DNA of 64,000 nt from Planctomycetota bacterium (GCA_020638695.1 JACKIB010000001.1:186001-250000); one strand, 5' to 3'; numbered from the stretch's first letter, positions 28,997-38,592 are shown. Program-made: numbers and translations. The notes: generated from the letters alone by a model not told the origin.

Positions 28997-30823
28997 TCAG
29001 CGCAGCGCGTCGAACACCCGCGCCCCGACCGCTGCGGGCAACCCCGGTACCGACATCAGCTGGTCGCGGGTCGCGCTGCGCACCGCGCTCAGCGAACCGA
29101 AGTGGCGCAACAGCAGCCGGCGCCGCGTCGGACCGACGCCCTCGATCTCGTCGAGCGCGCTGGTCAGCTTGCGGCGCAGTTGGCGGTGGTAGGTGATGGC
29201 GAAGCGGTGCGCCTCGTCACGCACCGCCGCGACCAGCAGGGTCACCGGACCGCCGCGCGGCAACGCGATCGGGCCCGAGCGCCCCGGCAGGAACAGCCGT
29301 TCGTCACTGCGTGACGCCTCGTCCCCGCGACCCTGGCGGCGGCTCTTCGCCAGACCGGCCAGCACCAGGTCGTCGACCAGTCCGAGCTCGGCCAGCGCCT
29401 TGCCGGCCGCGCCGACCTGTCCCGCCCCGCCATCGACCAGCAAGAGGTCCGGCAGCTCCTCGTCGTCCCGCGTCAGGCACAGGGTCAGGCTGCGCCGCAC
29501 CGCTTCCTCCATCGCCGCGAAATCGTTGCCGGCACTCCCTGCGCTGATCTTGAAGCGCCGGTAGAACGCCTTGTCCGCGGCGCCGTCGGTGAACGCGACG
29601 CGCGATGCCACGGTGTGGCGCCCCTGGATGGTCGAGACGTCCAGGCAGTGGATGGTGCGCGGCGGCTCCGCCGCCCCGAGCAGTGCGCCGAGTTCCGCCG
29701 CGGCACGCCGGCCCCGCGCCGCGACATCCGCCTCGAGCGCGTCGTTCAACCGCGCGTTCTCCACCGCCGTCGCGAGCATCGCGAGCTTCGGACCGCGCTT
29801 GGGCACGGTCAGCTGCACCAGACCACCGCGCTTGTCGCTCAGCCACTCCGCGACCAGCCGCGCCTCGTCCACCTCCTCCGCAACCAGCACCTCTCCAGGC
29901 ACGTAGTGGTCGCCCTCGTAGAAGCGACCGAGCAGCTCCGCGAGCAACAGGGCGTCCGGAAGCTCGGAGCGGAACGCGAACCGCCGGCTGCTCTCCAGCT
30001 TGCCATCCCGGAACAGCAGGAACACCGCGGTCACCTCGTCACCCACCCGGTGCAGCCCCAACGCATCGAGATCCTCGCCCCCCGCCTGCACCACACCCTG
30101 CCGTTCGCTCACCCGCGCCAACGCCTCGATCTGGATCTTCAGCGCCTGCGCCCGCTCGAACTCGAGCTGTGACGCGGCCGCGGTCATCCGCTTCTGCAAG
30201 GTCTGCAGCAGCGGTCCGGACTGCCCGCGCAGGATTCGCACCGCATCGTCGAGCAACACCTGGTAATCGGCCGGCTCGATCGCGCCGACGCACGGTGCGG
30301 GGCAGCGGCCGATCTGGTGCTTGATGCACGGCCGAGCTCGGTTCTGGAACACCCCGTCGGCACAGTCGCGCAGCGGCACGACCTTGTGCAGCAGACGCAG
30401 CGTGCGCCGCACCGACTTGGCCGAGGCGTACGGACCGAAGTAGAGGCAGCCGTCGTCACTGCGGCGGCGCACCAGCCGAAACCACGGCCACGGGTCACGC
30501 GGGTCGAGCCGCAGCAGCAGGAACGACTTGTCGTCCTTCAACTTGACGTTGAAGGTCGGCTTGCGCTTCTTGATGACGGTGTTCTCGAGCAGCAGCGCTT
30601 CTTGCTCGGTACGGGTCGCCAGGAACTCCACGTCGGCGGCCCGGCGCGCCAGGAACGGGATCTGCGGCCGGCCATCGCCGCCTGGCTTCAAGTAGCTGCG
30701 GACCCGCGTGCGCAGACGCGCTGCCTTGCCCACGTAGAGCGCCTTGCCCGCCGCGTCGAGGAAGATGTAGACCCCGGGCGCCTCGGGAAAGCGCGCCACC
30801 TTGTCCTCGATGATCGGGTTCAC
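28997..30823 (-). CDS. uvrC: UvrABC excinuclease subunit C
   Basis: 608 residues, GTG start at 30823. It makes both incisions in nucleotide excision repair. Domains: GIY-YIG nuclease at 13-95 (PGVYIFLDAAGKALYVGKA), Cys cluster CPAPC (about 180), UVR motif for UvrB contact (SQLEFERAQALKIQIEAL, about 215-235), the RNase H-like endonuclease domain (HCLDVSTIQGRHTVAS, LLLVDGGAGQVGAAGKAL), and two C-terminal helix-hairpin-helix motifs (LDEIEGVGPTRRRLLLRHFG, VPGLPAAVGARV). It is 225 bp downstream of uvrB on the same strand. Confidence 0.98.
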   Translation of the reverse strand: MNPIIEDKVARFPEAPGVYIFLDAAGKALYVGKAARLRTRVRSYLKPGGDGRPQIPFLARRAADVEFLATRTEQEALLLENTVIKKRKPTFNVKLKDDKSFLLLRLDPRDPWPWFRLVRRRSDDGCLYFGPYASAKSVRRTLRLLHKVVPLRDCADGVFQNRARPCIKHQIGRCPAPCVGAIEPADYQVLLDDAVRILRGQSGPLLQTLQKRMTAAASQLEFERAQALKIQIEALARVSERQGVVQAGGEDLDALGLHRVGDEVTAVFLLFRDGKLESSRRFAFRSELPDALLLAELLGRFYEGDHYVPGEVLVAEEVDEARLVAEWLSDKRGGLVQLTVPKRGPKLAMLATAVENARLNDALEADVAARGRRAAAELGALLGAAEPPRTIHCLDVSTIQGRHTVASRVAFTDGAADKAFYRRFKISAGSAGNDFAAMEEAVRRSLTLCLTRDDEELPDLLLVDGGAGQVGAAGKALAELGLVDDLVLAGLAKSRRQGRGDEASRSDERLFLPGRSGPIALPRGGPVTLLVAAVRDEAHRFAITYHRQLRRKLTSALDEIEGVGPTRRRLLLRHFGSLSAVRSATRDQLMSVPGLPAAVGARVFDALR

Positions 30824-31048
30824 GATACCGCCCGGCGGCGGATGGAACCGCGCCGGGCGCGAGGATAGCGGGGCGCCAGCGGACCGAGCGGGCGCGTTGG
30901 CAGGGTTTCACGTCCGCGACTCGAGGCGGGCCTGCAGCGCGTGCACCGCCCCCGAGCTTGCCCAGCCCCGGCGCAACTCGGCGTGCTCCACCGCGCCCTC
31001 CCACCTCCGTTTCATCCGTTGCCTCGCGGCGCGCTCCGCATCGCGCCC

Positions 31049-33097
31049 TCACCGCAGTTCCAAATCCATCTTCTCCAACCGGAACACCTCGTCGCGCAAC
31101 TCGGCCGCCGCCTCGAAGTCGAGGTCCTTGGCGGCGGAGTGCATCTGCTCGCGCAGCTTGGCAATGCGCGTCACCAACGCACGCCGATCGCTCAGGTCGG
31201 CGACCTCGACCCGCGGCGTGGCCTTGGTCGCACCGCGTCGCGCACGCGCGCCAGCCCGCGGCTCGTCGGCCGCCAGCTCGACCTCCAGCGGGTCGCGGAT
31301 CGCCTTGGCCACCGAGCGAGGCGTCAGCCCGTGTTCCTCGTTGTGCGCCAACTGCCGAGTGCGGCGGCGGTCCATCTCTTCGAGCGCGGCGCGGATCGAG
31401 TCGGTCTCCTGATCGGCGTAGAAGATGACCCGACCGGCGACGTTGCGCGCCGCGCGGCCAGCGGTCTGGATCAGCGACCGCCGGCTGCGCAGGAAGCCCT
31501 CCTTGTCGGCGTCCAGCACCGCGACCAGCGCCACCTCCGGGATGTCGAGACCTTCGCGCAGCAGGTTGATACCGACCAGGCAGTCGAACACCCCGAGCCG
31601 TAGGTCGCGGATCAACGCCGCCCGCTCCAGGCTGTCGATGTCGGAGTGCAGGTAGCGCACCCGGATCCCGAGGTCGACGAAGTAGTCGGTCAGCTCCTCG
31701 GCACTGCGCTTGGTCAACGTGGTCACAAGCACCCGCGCACCACTCGCCACGACCACCCGCACCTCGCCGACCAGATCGTCGACCTGCGAACGCGCGGGGC
31801 GGATCTCGACCGGCGGGTCGATCAAGCCGGTCGGCCGCACCACCAACTCGAACACGTTCGGGCCGCTCTGCTCCAGCTCGTAATCGTTGGGGGTGGCCGA
31901 CACGTACACCACCTGATTCTGCAGCCCGACGAACTCCTCGAACTGCAGCGGCCGATTGTCGATCGCCGACGGCAAGCGGAAACCGAACTGCACCAGCGTG
32001 TCCTTGCGCGCCCGGTCGCCGCGATACATCCCACCGGCCTGTGGCACCGCGACGTGGCTCTCGTCGATGAACAGCAGGTAATCGGACGGGAAGTAGTGCA
32101 GCAGCGTCGCCGGCGGCTGCCCCGCGGTCCGGCCGTCGAGGTGGCGCGAGTAGTTCTCGATGCCGTTGCACATCCCCGTGGCGCGCAGCATCTCCAAGTC
32201 GTGCCGCGTGCGCTGCTCGAGCCGCTGGCTCTCCAGCACCTTGTTCCGGCCGCGCAACGCGACCAAGTGCTCTTCGAGCTCCGCCTCGATGCTGTCGCAG
32301 GCGGCGAACAGCCGATCCTGGGGGGTCACGTAGTGGCTGGTTGGGAACACCGACACCTCGTCGACCTCCGCGAGCACTTCGCCGCGCAGCGGGTCGACCA
32401 TGGCGATCGACTCGATCTCGTCGCCCCACATCTCGACCCGAATCACGCGATCCTGCTCGTACACCGGGAAGATCTCGAAGACGTCGCCGCGCACCCGGAA
32501 GGTGCCCGGGGTGAACTCGAAGTTGTTGCGGCGGTACTGGATCGACGCGAGGCCGCGCAGCACCGTGTCGCGCTGCACGGTGGCTCCGCGCTGCAGGTGC
32601 ACCGACAACTCGCGGTAGTGCTCGGGCGAACCGAGGCCGTAGATGCAGGAGATCGAGGCGACGATCAACACGTCGCGGCGCTCCATCAGCGAACGGGTCG
32701 CGGAGTTGCGCATCCGGTCGATCGCCTCGTTGATGGTCGCCTCCTTCTCGATGTACGTGTCGGTGGTCGGCACGTAGGCTTCCGGCTGGTAGTAGTCGTA
32801 GTAGCTGACGAAGTACTCGACTGCGTTGTCCGGGAAGAACGCCTTGAACTCGGCGTAGAGCTGCGCCGCGAGCGTCTTGTTGGGTGCCAGCACGAGCGTC
32901 GGGCGCTGCAGCCGCTCCAACGCGCGCGCCATCGTGTAGGTCTTGCCGGACCCGGTGACGCCGAGGATCGTCGCCTGCTTGACCCCTGCGTCCAGCGCGG
33001 AGCACAGCCGTTCGATGGTGGCCGGCTGGTCGCCGGCCGGGGTCAGTTCGGTGACCATGCGGAACGGTCGTGCCGTGGTCTGGGCAGGTCCGGACAT
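31049..33097 (-). CDS. uvrB: UvrABC excinuclease subunit B
   Basis: 682 residues from the ATG at 33097. It verifies damage and loads UvrC. Landmarks: GDQPATIERL, Walker A VTGSGKTYTMA, LAPNKTLAAQLYAEF, the beta-hairpin region YVSYYDYYQPEAYVP-type (YFVSYYDYYQPEAY), Walker B FIDESH, YVSATPNDYEL, the helicase motifs LREGLDIPEVALVAVLDADK and QTAGRAARN, and the C-terminal UVR motif that contacts UvrC. The frame is open far upstream on the minus strand, but the conserved N-terminus fixes the start here. Confidence 0.98.
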   Translation of the reverse strand: MSGPAQTTARPFRMVTELTPAGDQPATIERLCSALDAGVKQATILGVTGSGKTYTMARALERLQRPTLVLAPNKTLAAQLYAEFKAFFPDNAVEYFVSYYDYYQPEAYVPTTDTYIEKEATINEAIDRMRNSATRSLMERRDVLIVASISCIYGLGSPEHYRELSVHLQRGATVQRDTVLRGLASIQYRRNNFEFTPGTFRVRGDVFEIFPVYEQDRVIRVEMWGDEIESIAMVDPLRGEVLAEVDEVSVFPTSHYVTPQDRLFAACDSIEAELEEHLVALRGRNKVLESQRLEQRTRHDLEMLRATGMCNGIENYSRHLDGRTAGQPPATLLHYFPSDYLLFIDESHVAVPQAGGMYRGDRARKDTLVQFGFRLPSAIDNRPLQFEEFVGLQNQVVYVSATPNDYELEQSGPNVFELVVRPTGLIDPPVEIRPARSQVDDLVGEVRVVVASGARVLVTTLTKRSAEELTDYFVDLGIRVRYLHSDIDSLERAALIRDLRLGVFDCLVGINLLREGLDIPEVALVAVLDADKEGFLRSRRSLIQTAGRAARNVAGRVIFYADQETDSIRAALEEMDRRRTRQLAHNEEHGLTPRSVAKAIRDPLEVELAADEPRAGARARRGATKATPRVEVADLSDRRALVTRIAKLREQMHSAAKDLDFEAAAELRDEVFRLEKMDLELR

Positions 33098-33147
33098 CGC
33101 GCCGACGATACCCGAACGCCGCGCGAACCCCGCTGCGGCGGGCGCCG

Positions 33148-33175
33148 TTGACAGCCTGACGGCCTGCATTACCCT
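33148..33175 (+). promoter_or_regulatory. probable promoter for the zinc-ribbon membrane protein gene
   Basis: A perfect TTGACA -35 hexamer (33148-33153) is followed after 16 bases by TACCCT (33170-33175). It lies in the 111-bp divergent space between uvrB and the plus-strand gene starting at 33209, so transcription would begin around 33182. The -10 match is weak (3 of 6), typical of a GC-rich genome. Confidence 0.5.
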
Positions 33176-33208
33176 GGACGGGTACCCCTCTCCGAACCGA
33201 ACACCCAC

Positions 33209-34717
33209 GTGGCAACAAGACGTTCTGCACGAAACTCCCGCCGCAGTATCGCGGCCGCCAGCACCAGGGCCGAAGAGGCTGCGAGTTCCGGCTCGTCGCG
33301 ACCGCGCAGCAGGCGTCGGGGTGGCGCGGGCGACGAGGGCGCCGGTGGCCCGCGTCCGTCGGTCGGCCGCGACGGCAAGGCGGCGATCTCGTGCCCCAAC
33401 TGCGCTGCTCGCTACCGCCTCGCCGAGGAGAACCTCGAGAGCAAGGTCACCTGCACGCAGTGCCACCGCGCGTTCTTCCCGCTGGCTTCCGCGGGCGCCC
33501 GACGCAAGCCCGTCGACAACAGCAAGCCGATCATCTACGGCATCGTCGGCGTGTTCGCGATCATCATCGTCGGGGTCCTCATCAACTACATGTCGAAGTC
33601 CGCCCCGGAGACGCCCAAGAAGAAGAGTGACGCTCCCGTCGTGGTCGACACCGGTGGCAACACCCCCGAGGTGCGGGCGGTGCGCTCGTGGGCGCAGGCC
33701 GTCGGCGACAAGGACACGCTGAACACCGAACTCTACTCGGACCTCGCCGCCCTGCAGAAGCTGTTCGCCATCGAGCCGAAGGTGAAGTTCGAGCAGACGT
33801 TCGGCGACAAGAAGAAGGAGCTGACCAAGCAGATCCTCGACGCGTTGTTCACCGCGGACCAGACCCTGGTGTTCCGCGCCTACAAGCCGAGCTACGGCAG
33901 CATCGTCGACCCGGCAATGGTCGCCAAGAAGACGGGTCGAGTGAAGCTCAGTCTCTACCCGCGCGACAGCTCGGTGCACAGCGAGTCCGCCGAGGTGGAA
34001 GTCAGCTACGGCTTCGACCCGCGCGACAACCGTTTCCGCATCGACGGCTGGAACGTCGTCACGATGGCACGCGCCGACTTCCTCGCGGAGAAGCTCGACA
34101 ACAAGACGAGCAAGAAGAAGCACCAGAAGCACAAGCTGATCGGCGCCACCACCAAGCGCGCGACCACCTTTGCCGGCAAGAAGATCGAGGTCGAGGAAGC
34201 CGAGCTGGTCCCCCTGCCCCACCTCGATTCGACCAGCCCGGAGGATCGCAAGGAGATCGACAGCCTGATCGACAAGTTGGTCGACATCCACGCCTCCGGC
34301 ATGCACTTCAACCGCGCGGCGCGCGCCCTGGAGAAGTACGGCAAGGCCGCCATCCCGCGGGTGCTGAACAAGATGTACGAGACCAAGATGGGCTCGCAGG
34401 ACGACGTGCTGGTGGTCAACCGACTGTGTCGGTTCCTGCGCACACTGTCCGGGTGGCGGTTCGGCTTCAGCCCGCAGGACCACAAGGGCTCCGACCTCGG
34501 CGGCTCGGAGAAGGAACGCATCTCGGCGCTCAAGCAGTGGTACGCCTGGTGGGCCCGCTACCACGACCGTGACGACTGGCAGAACTTCGACTCCGAGGAC
34601 GAGGTGGAGATGACCTCCGACCAGATCGAGAAGAAGCACGCTGCGGAGCGCGAGGCGCGGAAGAAGGCGCGCGAAGAGAAGCGTCGCAAGGCGCGCGGCG
34701 GAAGCACCTCGAAGTAG
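33209..34717 (+). CDS. zinc-ribbon, single-TM protein of unknown function
   Basis: 502 residues, GTG start at 33209. A basic Ser/Arg/Ala-rich head is followed by a zinc ribbon with Cys62, Cys65, Cys82 and Cys85 (CPNCAARYRLAEENLESKV, then CTQCHRAFFPL), the MJ0042 type. One transmembrane helix is at about 108-127 (IIYGIVGVFAIIIVGVLINY). A Lys-rich linker and a large, probably extracytoplasmic, domain follow. The last ~60 residues are strongly charged helix. No enzymatic motif was seen. The downstream gene (35133-36359) has the same plan and similar C-terminal segments (NRLCRFLRTLSGWRFGF versus NQIRLVTDFTFGWE), so they are paralogues. Confidence 0.85.
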   Translation: MATRRSARNSRRSIAAASTRAEEAASSGSSRPRSRRRGGAGDEGAGGPRPSVGRDGKAAISCPNCAARYRLAEENLESKVTCTQCHRAFFPLASAGARRKPVDNSKPIIYGIVGVFAIIIVGVLINYMSKSAPETPKKKSDAPVVVDTGGNTPEVRAVRSWAQAVGDKDTLNTELYSDLAALQKLFAIEPKVKFEQTFGDKKKELTKQILDALFTADQTLVFRAYKPSYGSIVDPAMVAKKTGRVKLSLYPRDSSVHSESAEVEVSYGFDPRDNRFRIDGWNVVTMARADFLAEKLDNKTSKKKHQKHKLIGATTKRATTFAGKKIEVEEAELVPLPHLDSTSPEDRKEIDSLIDKLVDIHASGMHFNRAARALEKYGKAAIPRVLNKMYETKMGSQDDVLVVNRLCRFLRTLSGWRFGFSPQDHKGSDLGGSEKERISALKQWYAWWARYHDRDDWQNFDSEDEVEMTSDQIEKKHAAEREARKKAREEKRRKARGGSTSK

Positions 34718-35132
34718 AGAATGTCGGACGGGCCGAGCCGCGGCGGTGAGTCGGCGGGTCGCGCGGCTCGCATGCGACAGCTGAGACGCTGACCCCAGCG
34801 CAAGCGGTCGTGGCGCCGGCGACGTGGGTGACGGATTCCGCCCCCCGCTGGACCGTCCCGCTGTTCGTGCACAGCGTGAGCTGCCGCACGCCGCGGTGGA
34901 CTTCACGCACCGCGGCACACGCCGTTGCTCCACCGCCCGGCCACCGCCACGGAATCGCCCGCGAGGCGCCTCGGCGCTACTGCTCCGCTGCGCCCGGTGC
35001 CAAGGTGGCCGCGAGATCCCGGGCCGCGGAGTGCTACGCTTTCCGGTGACCTCACGTGGTCCAGGTCCTTCCTCGATCCGGGAAACGACCCGACAATCGG
35101 TCCGTCCTCACCCCCCCTCCCGCACCCCCGAC
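34718..35132 (+). other. 415-bp intergenic region
   Basis: It separates the two zinc-ribbon paralogues. The frame of the second gene is open upstream to 34824, but the Cys motif begins only at 35133, so this part is read as untranslated. A stretch near 34807-34835 (GCCGGCGACGTGGGTGACGG) resembles one arm of the family A repeats and may be a decayed copy. Nothing else is recognisable. Confidence 0.4.
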
Positions 35133-36359
35133 ATGGCTCATCTCTCCATCCAGTGCCAGAACTGCGGCGCCAAGTACAAGATTCCCGAGACCTTCACCGC
35201 GCCATCGGCGAAGTGCAAGGCATGTGGGTCGCGCATCGAGGTCGCTGCGGCGCGATCCAGCGACAGCGATACGCCGAGTCCAGCCGCTGCCGCGGAGAGT
35301 GCAGCGAGTGAGGGCGGCACGCGCCGCGCCCGCGCCGCAGCCAGCGAAGGTGGCACGCGCCGACCGCGCCAGACCCAAGGCGCCGGCCGCCGGCGCGAAG
35401 AGCCCGAGTCCGGTGAACGCGCCAGCGGTCGTCGTGCAGCCGCGGGTGCTGCGGGCAGCCGGCGCCGCGGACGCGGCGGCGAGGACGAGGAAGGTGGCGG
35501 CCGCGCCGGTCGCCAGCAGAAGAAGGGATCGAGTCAGCCGCTGGTGATCGGCGGCGCGATCCTCGGCATCGCGGTGCTGGGCGTGGTCGGATGGATGGTG
35601 ATGCGCAGCGACGGGAAGGCGGACCCGCAGAAGTCGGGCACCTCCAAGGTCGCGTCGAAGGACGCCGACAAGAACAAGGGCGATACACCAGCAAAGGCCG
35701 ACCCCAAGACCGACGGCGATGCCGCCAAGTCGGATGCCGCCAAGGCCGACGGGAAGTCGGCGGCGGAGGCGAGTGCCAGCAAGACCGAGGAGCCGAAGAA
35801 GGCCGACACCCCCAAGCCCAAGAAGACCAAGAAGAAGAAGGCCAAGAAGGCAAAGACCAGCAAGCCGACCTCTAAGCGGGCGGAGCACATCAAGAAGGAC
35901 GAGGACATCAAGAGCATGGCCGACGTGTTCAAGCCGTCGAGCGTGCTGAAGCCCCTGGAGCGCCCACAGGGCCTCACCGACGAGCAAGTGAAGGAAATCG
36001 AGGGCTTGATGGACGCGATGCGCAGCTCCGGGCTGCCGGCGATCCGTGCCGCCGACAAGCTCGGGAAGTCCGGCGTGAAGATGGTGCCACTGGCGGTCAA
36101 CCGCCTCCTGACGCTGGACTACACCAAGCCGGAGGACAACTCCTACTGCTACACGCTCGCCAACCAGATTCGCCTGGTCACCGACTTCACGTTCGGCTGG
36201 GAGCCGGTGCAGCCGGGGACTCCGCTCGACCCGAAGGTCGCCAACCGCAACGCCGGGCGCGTCTGGGACGTGCACCAGATGGCGCGGCTGTACTGGCACT
36301 CCGACGAGGGCATGCAGAAGTACCGCGCCGCCTACAAGAAGGGCGACAAGGGGAACTGA
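35133..36359 (+). CDS. zinc-ribbon, single-TM protein with Lys/Ala-rich stalk (paralogue of the upstream gene)
   Basis: 408 residues. It begins directly with a zinc ribbon: Cys8, Cys11, Cys28, Cys31 (IQCQNCGAKYKIPETF, then KCKACGSRIEV). A long low-complexity Ala/Gly/Arg/Glu segment follows, then one transmembrane helix (PLVIGGAILGIAVLGVVGWM, about 129-149). A Lys/Ala/Asp/Pro-rich stalk of about 110 residues comes next. The C-terminal folded domain (about 270-400) is helical and HEAT-like (SSGLPAIRAADKLGKSGVKM). The start is set by the zinc ribbon at ATG 35133; no strong Shine-Dalgarno is visible. Function unknown. Confidence 0.82.
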   Translation: MAHLSIQCQNCGAKYKIPETFTAPSAKCKACGSRIEVAAARSSDSDTPSPAAAAESAASEGGTRRARAAASEGGTRRPRQTQGAGRRREEPESGERASGRRAAAGAAGSRRRGRGGEDEEGGGRAGRQQKKGSSQPLVIGGAILGIAVLGVVGWMVMRSDGKADPQKSGTSKVASKDADKNKGDTPAKADPKTDGDAAKSDAAKADGKSAAEASASKTEEPKKADTPKPKKTKKKKAKKAKTSKPTSKRAEHIKKDEDIKSMADVFKPSSVLKPLERPQGLTDEQVKEIEGLMDAMRSSGLPAIRAADKLGKSGVKMVPLAVNRLLTLDYTKPEDNSYCYTLANQIRLVTDFTFGWEPVQPGTPLDPKVANRNAGRVWDVHQMARLYWHSDEGMQKYRAAYKKGDKGN

Positions 36360-36401
36360 GTCAGGCCGGCTGAGCCCCGACTGTCGTTGCGCGATCGCAG
36401 C

Positions 36402-36427
36402 GGCCCGGTTCATGAACAGCCCGGGCC
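36402..36427. terminator. hairpin between convergent genes, possible bidirectional terminator
   Basis: A perfect 7-bp GC stem (GGCCCGG at 36402-36408 with CCGGGCC at 36421-36427) and a 12-base loop lie in the 92-bp gap between the plus-strand gene ending at 36359 and ggt ending at 36452. No U-tract follows, so termination is plausible but unproven. Confidence 0.4.
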
Positions 36428-36451
36428 AAGGCGGAACCGAGGTCGGCGGCG

Positions 36452-38152
36452 CTACCAGGCCACCGCGGCGCCGCCCGAACGCGGGTCGGCCACCCCGATT
36501 CGCGTGCCGTCGGGCAGGATGCGAATCGCCTGACACCGACCGATGCTCATCGGGCGCTTGGCGAATCGGTGACCGCGCTTCGCCAGCCCTTCCCGCACAT
36601 CGGTGCTCAGCCCGGCGCGTTCGAAGAACAGGTGGTCGGGCTTCCACTGGTGGTGCACGCGCGGCGCCCGCACCGCGTGTTCCAGCGGCAGGCGGTGGTC
36701 CACCACGTTCAGGATCACCTGCAGCACCGTGTTGATGATGCGACCCCCGCCGGGGCTGCCGAGCACCATCTCGAGCTTGCCGTCGCGCAGCACCAAAGTC
36801 GGCGTCATCGAGGACAGCATCCGCTTGCCGGCGGCCACCGCGTTGGCTTCGCCGCCCACCAAACCGAACTGGTTGGGCACCCCGGGCTTGGCGCTGAAGT
36901 CGTCCATCTCGTTGTTCAGCAGCACTCCGGTGCCCGCCACCACCATTCCGCTGCCGAACAGCGAGTTGATGGTCGTGGTGCACGAGACCGCGTTGCCGGC
37001 CGGATCGACGACCGAGAAGTGGGTGGTGTCACCCGACTCCTTGGCGCCGGGCGGCACGCCGTGGCGCACCTCCGCAGCGCGGTCGTCGGAGATCTTGGCG
37101 CGTTGCTTCGCCGCGTACTCCTTCGACACGAGCCCCGCCGCCGGGACCGCGTAGAACGCCGGATCCCCGAGCCACCGCGCGCGGTCGGCGTAGGCGAGCT
37201 TCATCGCCTCGGCCATGCGATGGATCGTGAGACTGCTGTGGATGCCACTCGCTCGCAGGTCGAAACCCTCCAGCACGTGGAGCATCTGCAGCAGCGCGAT
37301 GCCCCCGGACGAGACCGGGGGCATCGAGACGATCTCGCGGTCGCGGTAACGCCCGCGCAGGGGTTCGCGCCACGCCACCCGATACCCGGCGAGGTCGGCC
37401 TCGCTGATCCACCCGCCGGTCTTCTTCTGGTCGGCGGCGAACAACGCCGCGGTGGAGCCCTTGTAGAACCCGTCGAAGCCACGCTCGGCCAACCGCTCGA
37501 GCGTCTTGGCCAGGTCTCGCTGCACCAACCGCTCGCCCTGCCGCAGTGGACGACCATCGCGGAAGAACACCGACACCGTGCTGGGGAAGCGGCGCAGCAC
37601 CTCATCTTCGGCACGCAGGGCAGCCGCGAGGAAGTGGTCGACCTCGAATCCTCCCCGTGCGAGCGCGATCGCCGGCGCGGCCAGTTCGGCGAGCGGCCGC
37701 GATCCGAACTTCGCGTGCGCTGCCAACAACCCCGCCGGACTTCCCGGGACACCACCCGCGAGGGCCCCGTACCGGCTCAGGCCCGGGTCTACCGACCCGT
37801 CGCGGCGCAGGTACATGTCGCGGTGGGCACGTCCGGGCGCGACCTCGCGGAAGTCCAGCGCGGTGATCTTGCCGTCCGCCGTGCGGATCAGCATGAACCC
37901 CCCGCCGCCGAGGTTGCCGGCCTGTGGGTGGGTCACGGCCAGCGCCAGTGCGACGGCCACCGCGGCATCGATCGCATTCCCCCCGCGGCGCAACACCGCG
38001 AGCCCGATCTGCGACGCTCGCGGCTCCGCGCTGACCACAGCACCGTGCTTGCCGCGCGCCACCGTGTCGTTCGGCGGCGGCTCGAGGTGCGCTGGCGCTA
38101 CGGCGATCAACGCGGCCGCGATCGGTCCGATCTTCACCGTTGCAGCGACCAT
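36452..38152 (-). CDS. ggt: gamma-glutamyltransferase
   Basis: 566 residues, close to the family norm. It hydrolyses or transfers the gamma-glutamyl group of glutathione and related compounds, normally outside the cytoplasm after autoprocessing. The N-terminus (VKIGPIAAALIAVAPAHL) is a signal peptide. Landmarks: GGNAIDAAVAVALALAVTHP, GNLGGGGFMLIR, and the cleavage/nucleophile site at Thr376 in GDTTHFSVVDPAGNAVSCTT, which separates large and small subunits. The small subunit has FGSGMVVAGTGVLLNNEMDDF and LGSPGGGRIINTVLQVILN. Residues for catalysis appear intact. Confidence 0.96.
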   Translation of the reverse strand: MVAATVKIGPIAAALIAVAPAHLEPPPNDTVARGKHGAVVSAEPRASQIGLAVLRRGGNAIDAAVAVALALAVTHPQAGNLGGGGFMLIRTADGKITALDFREVAPGRAHRDMYLRRDGSVDPGLSRYGALAGGVPGSPAGLLAAHAKFGSRPLAELAAPAIALARGGFEVDHFLAAALRAEDEVLRRFPSTVSVFFRDGRPLRQGERLVQRDLAKTLERLAERGFDGFYKGSTAALFAADQKKTGGWISEADLAGYRVAWREPLRGRYRDREIVSMPPVSSGGIALLQMLHVLEGFDLRASGIHSSLTIHRMAEAMKLAYADRARWLGDPAFYAVPAAGLVSKEYAAKQRAKISDDRAAEVRHGVPPGAKESGDTTHFSVVDPAGNAVSCTTTINSLFGSGMVVAGTGVLLNNEMDDFSAKPGVPNQFGLVGGEANAVAAGKRMLSSMTPTLVLRDGKLEMVLGSPGGGRIINTVLQVILNVVDHRLPLEHAVRAPRVHHQWKPDHLFFERAGLSTDVREGLAKRGHRFAKRPMSIGRCQAIRILPDGTRIGVADPRSGGAAVAW

Positions 38153-38159
38153 CCGCCCG

Positions 38160-38390
38160 TCAGATGTCCCGCCGCTCTTCGACCTTGATCCCCTGACCCG
38201 CCAGGTAGTCGACCGCCTGCTGGATCACAGCGTCCTCGCCTTCCAGCTCCAGCACGACGAATCCGCCCTCGTCGGTCACCGAAGCCGCGCGAACGTTCGT
38301 CACGATGTCGAACTTGCGGGCCAGCTGGAACAGCAAGGGCTCCTTCACGCGCTCCTGCGAGAACTCGAAGTGGATCGTCTTCTTGGCCAT
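38160..38390 (-). CDS. small NIL-domain protein
   Basis: 76 residues: a stand-alone ferredoxin-like NIL domain (IHFEFSQERVKEPLLFQLAR, then IVTNVRAASVTDEGGFVVLE, then GIKVEERRDI). NIL domains usually sit at the end of methionine ABC transporter ATPases or with ferredoxins, as a ligand-sensing domain. Here it is free-standing and 8 bp upstream of ggt on the same strand, so the two are probably co-transcribed. A link with sulfur amino acid metabolism is inference from the domain and the neighbour. Confidence 0.85.
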   Translation of the reverse strand: MAKKTIHFEFSQERVKEPLLFQLARKFDIVTNVRAASVTDEGGFVVLELEGEDAVIQQAVDYLAGQGIKVEERRDI

Positions 38391-38518
38391 CGGACGCGGG
38401 TGTGCACGGAATGTGCAGCGAAGACGGCCAGAGTAGGGGCTGCCGGCGGCGGAAGGAAAGAACTAATCGCCGGGCTTGCGCCGGACGATTGGGGTTTCTA
38501 GCCTACGCGACCCAACCC

Positions 38519-38592
38519 GGTGCCTTGGCCGAGTGGTTAGGCAGTAGATTGCAAATCTGCGTACATCGGTTCGATTCCGGTAGGCACCTCCA
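38519..38592 (+). tRNA. tRNA-Cys (GCA)
   Basis: Cloverleaf elements: acceptor GGTGCCT pairing with AGGCACC, anticodon loop TTGCAAA (anticodon GCA), T-loop TTCGATT with a 5-bp stem, discriminator T (the Cys identity base U73), and CCA encoded at 38590-38592. Confidence 0.95.

Noticed and set aside
31049..34933. Minus-strand open frame reaching 3.9 kb through uvrB and beyond
   Set aside because: Only the part up to 33097 is UvrB; the upstream stretch is opposite the zinc-ribbon gene and is a composition artefact, not a fusion.
34824..35132. N-terminal extension of the second zinc-ribbon gene
   Set aside because: The extension is Arg/Pro-rich with no conserved features, and the Cys ribbon begins exactly at the ATG at 35133.
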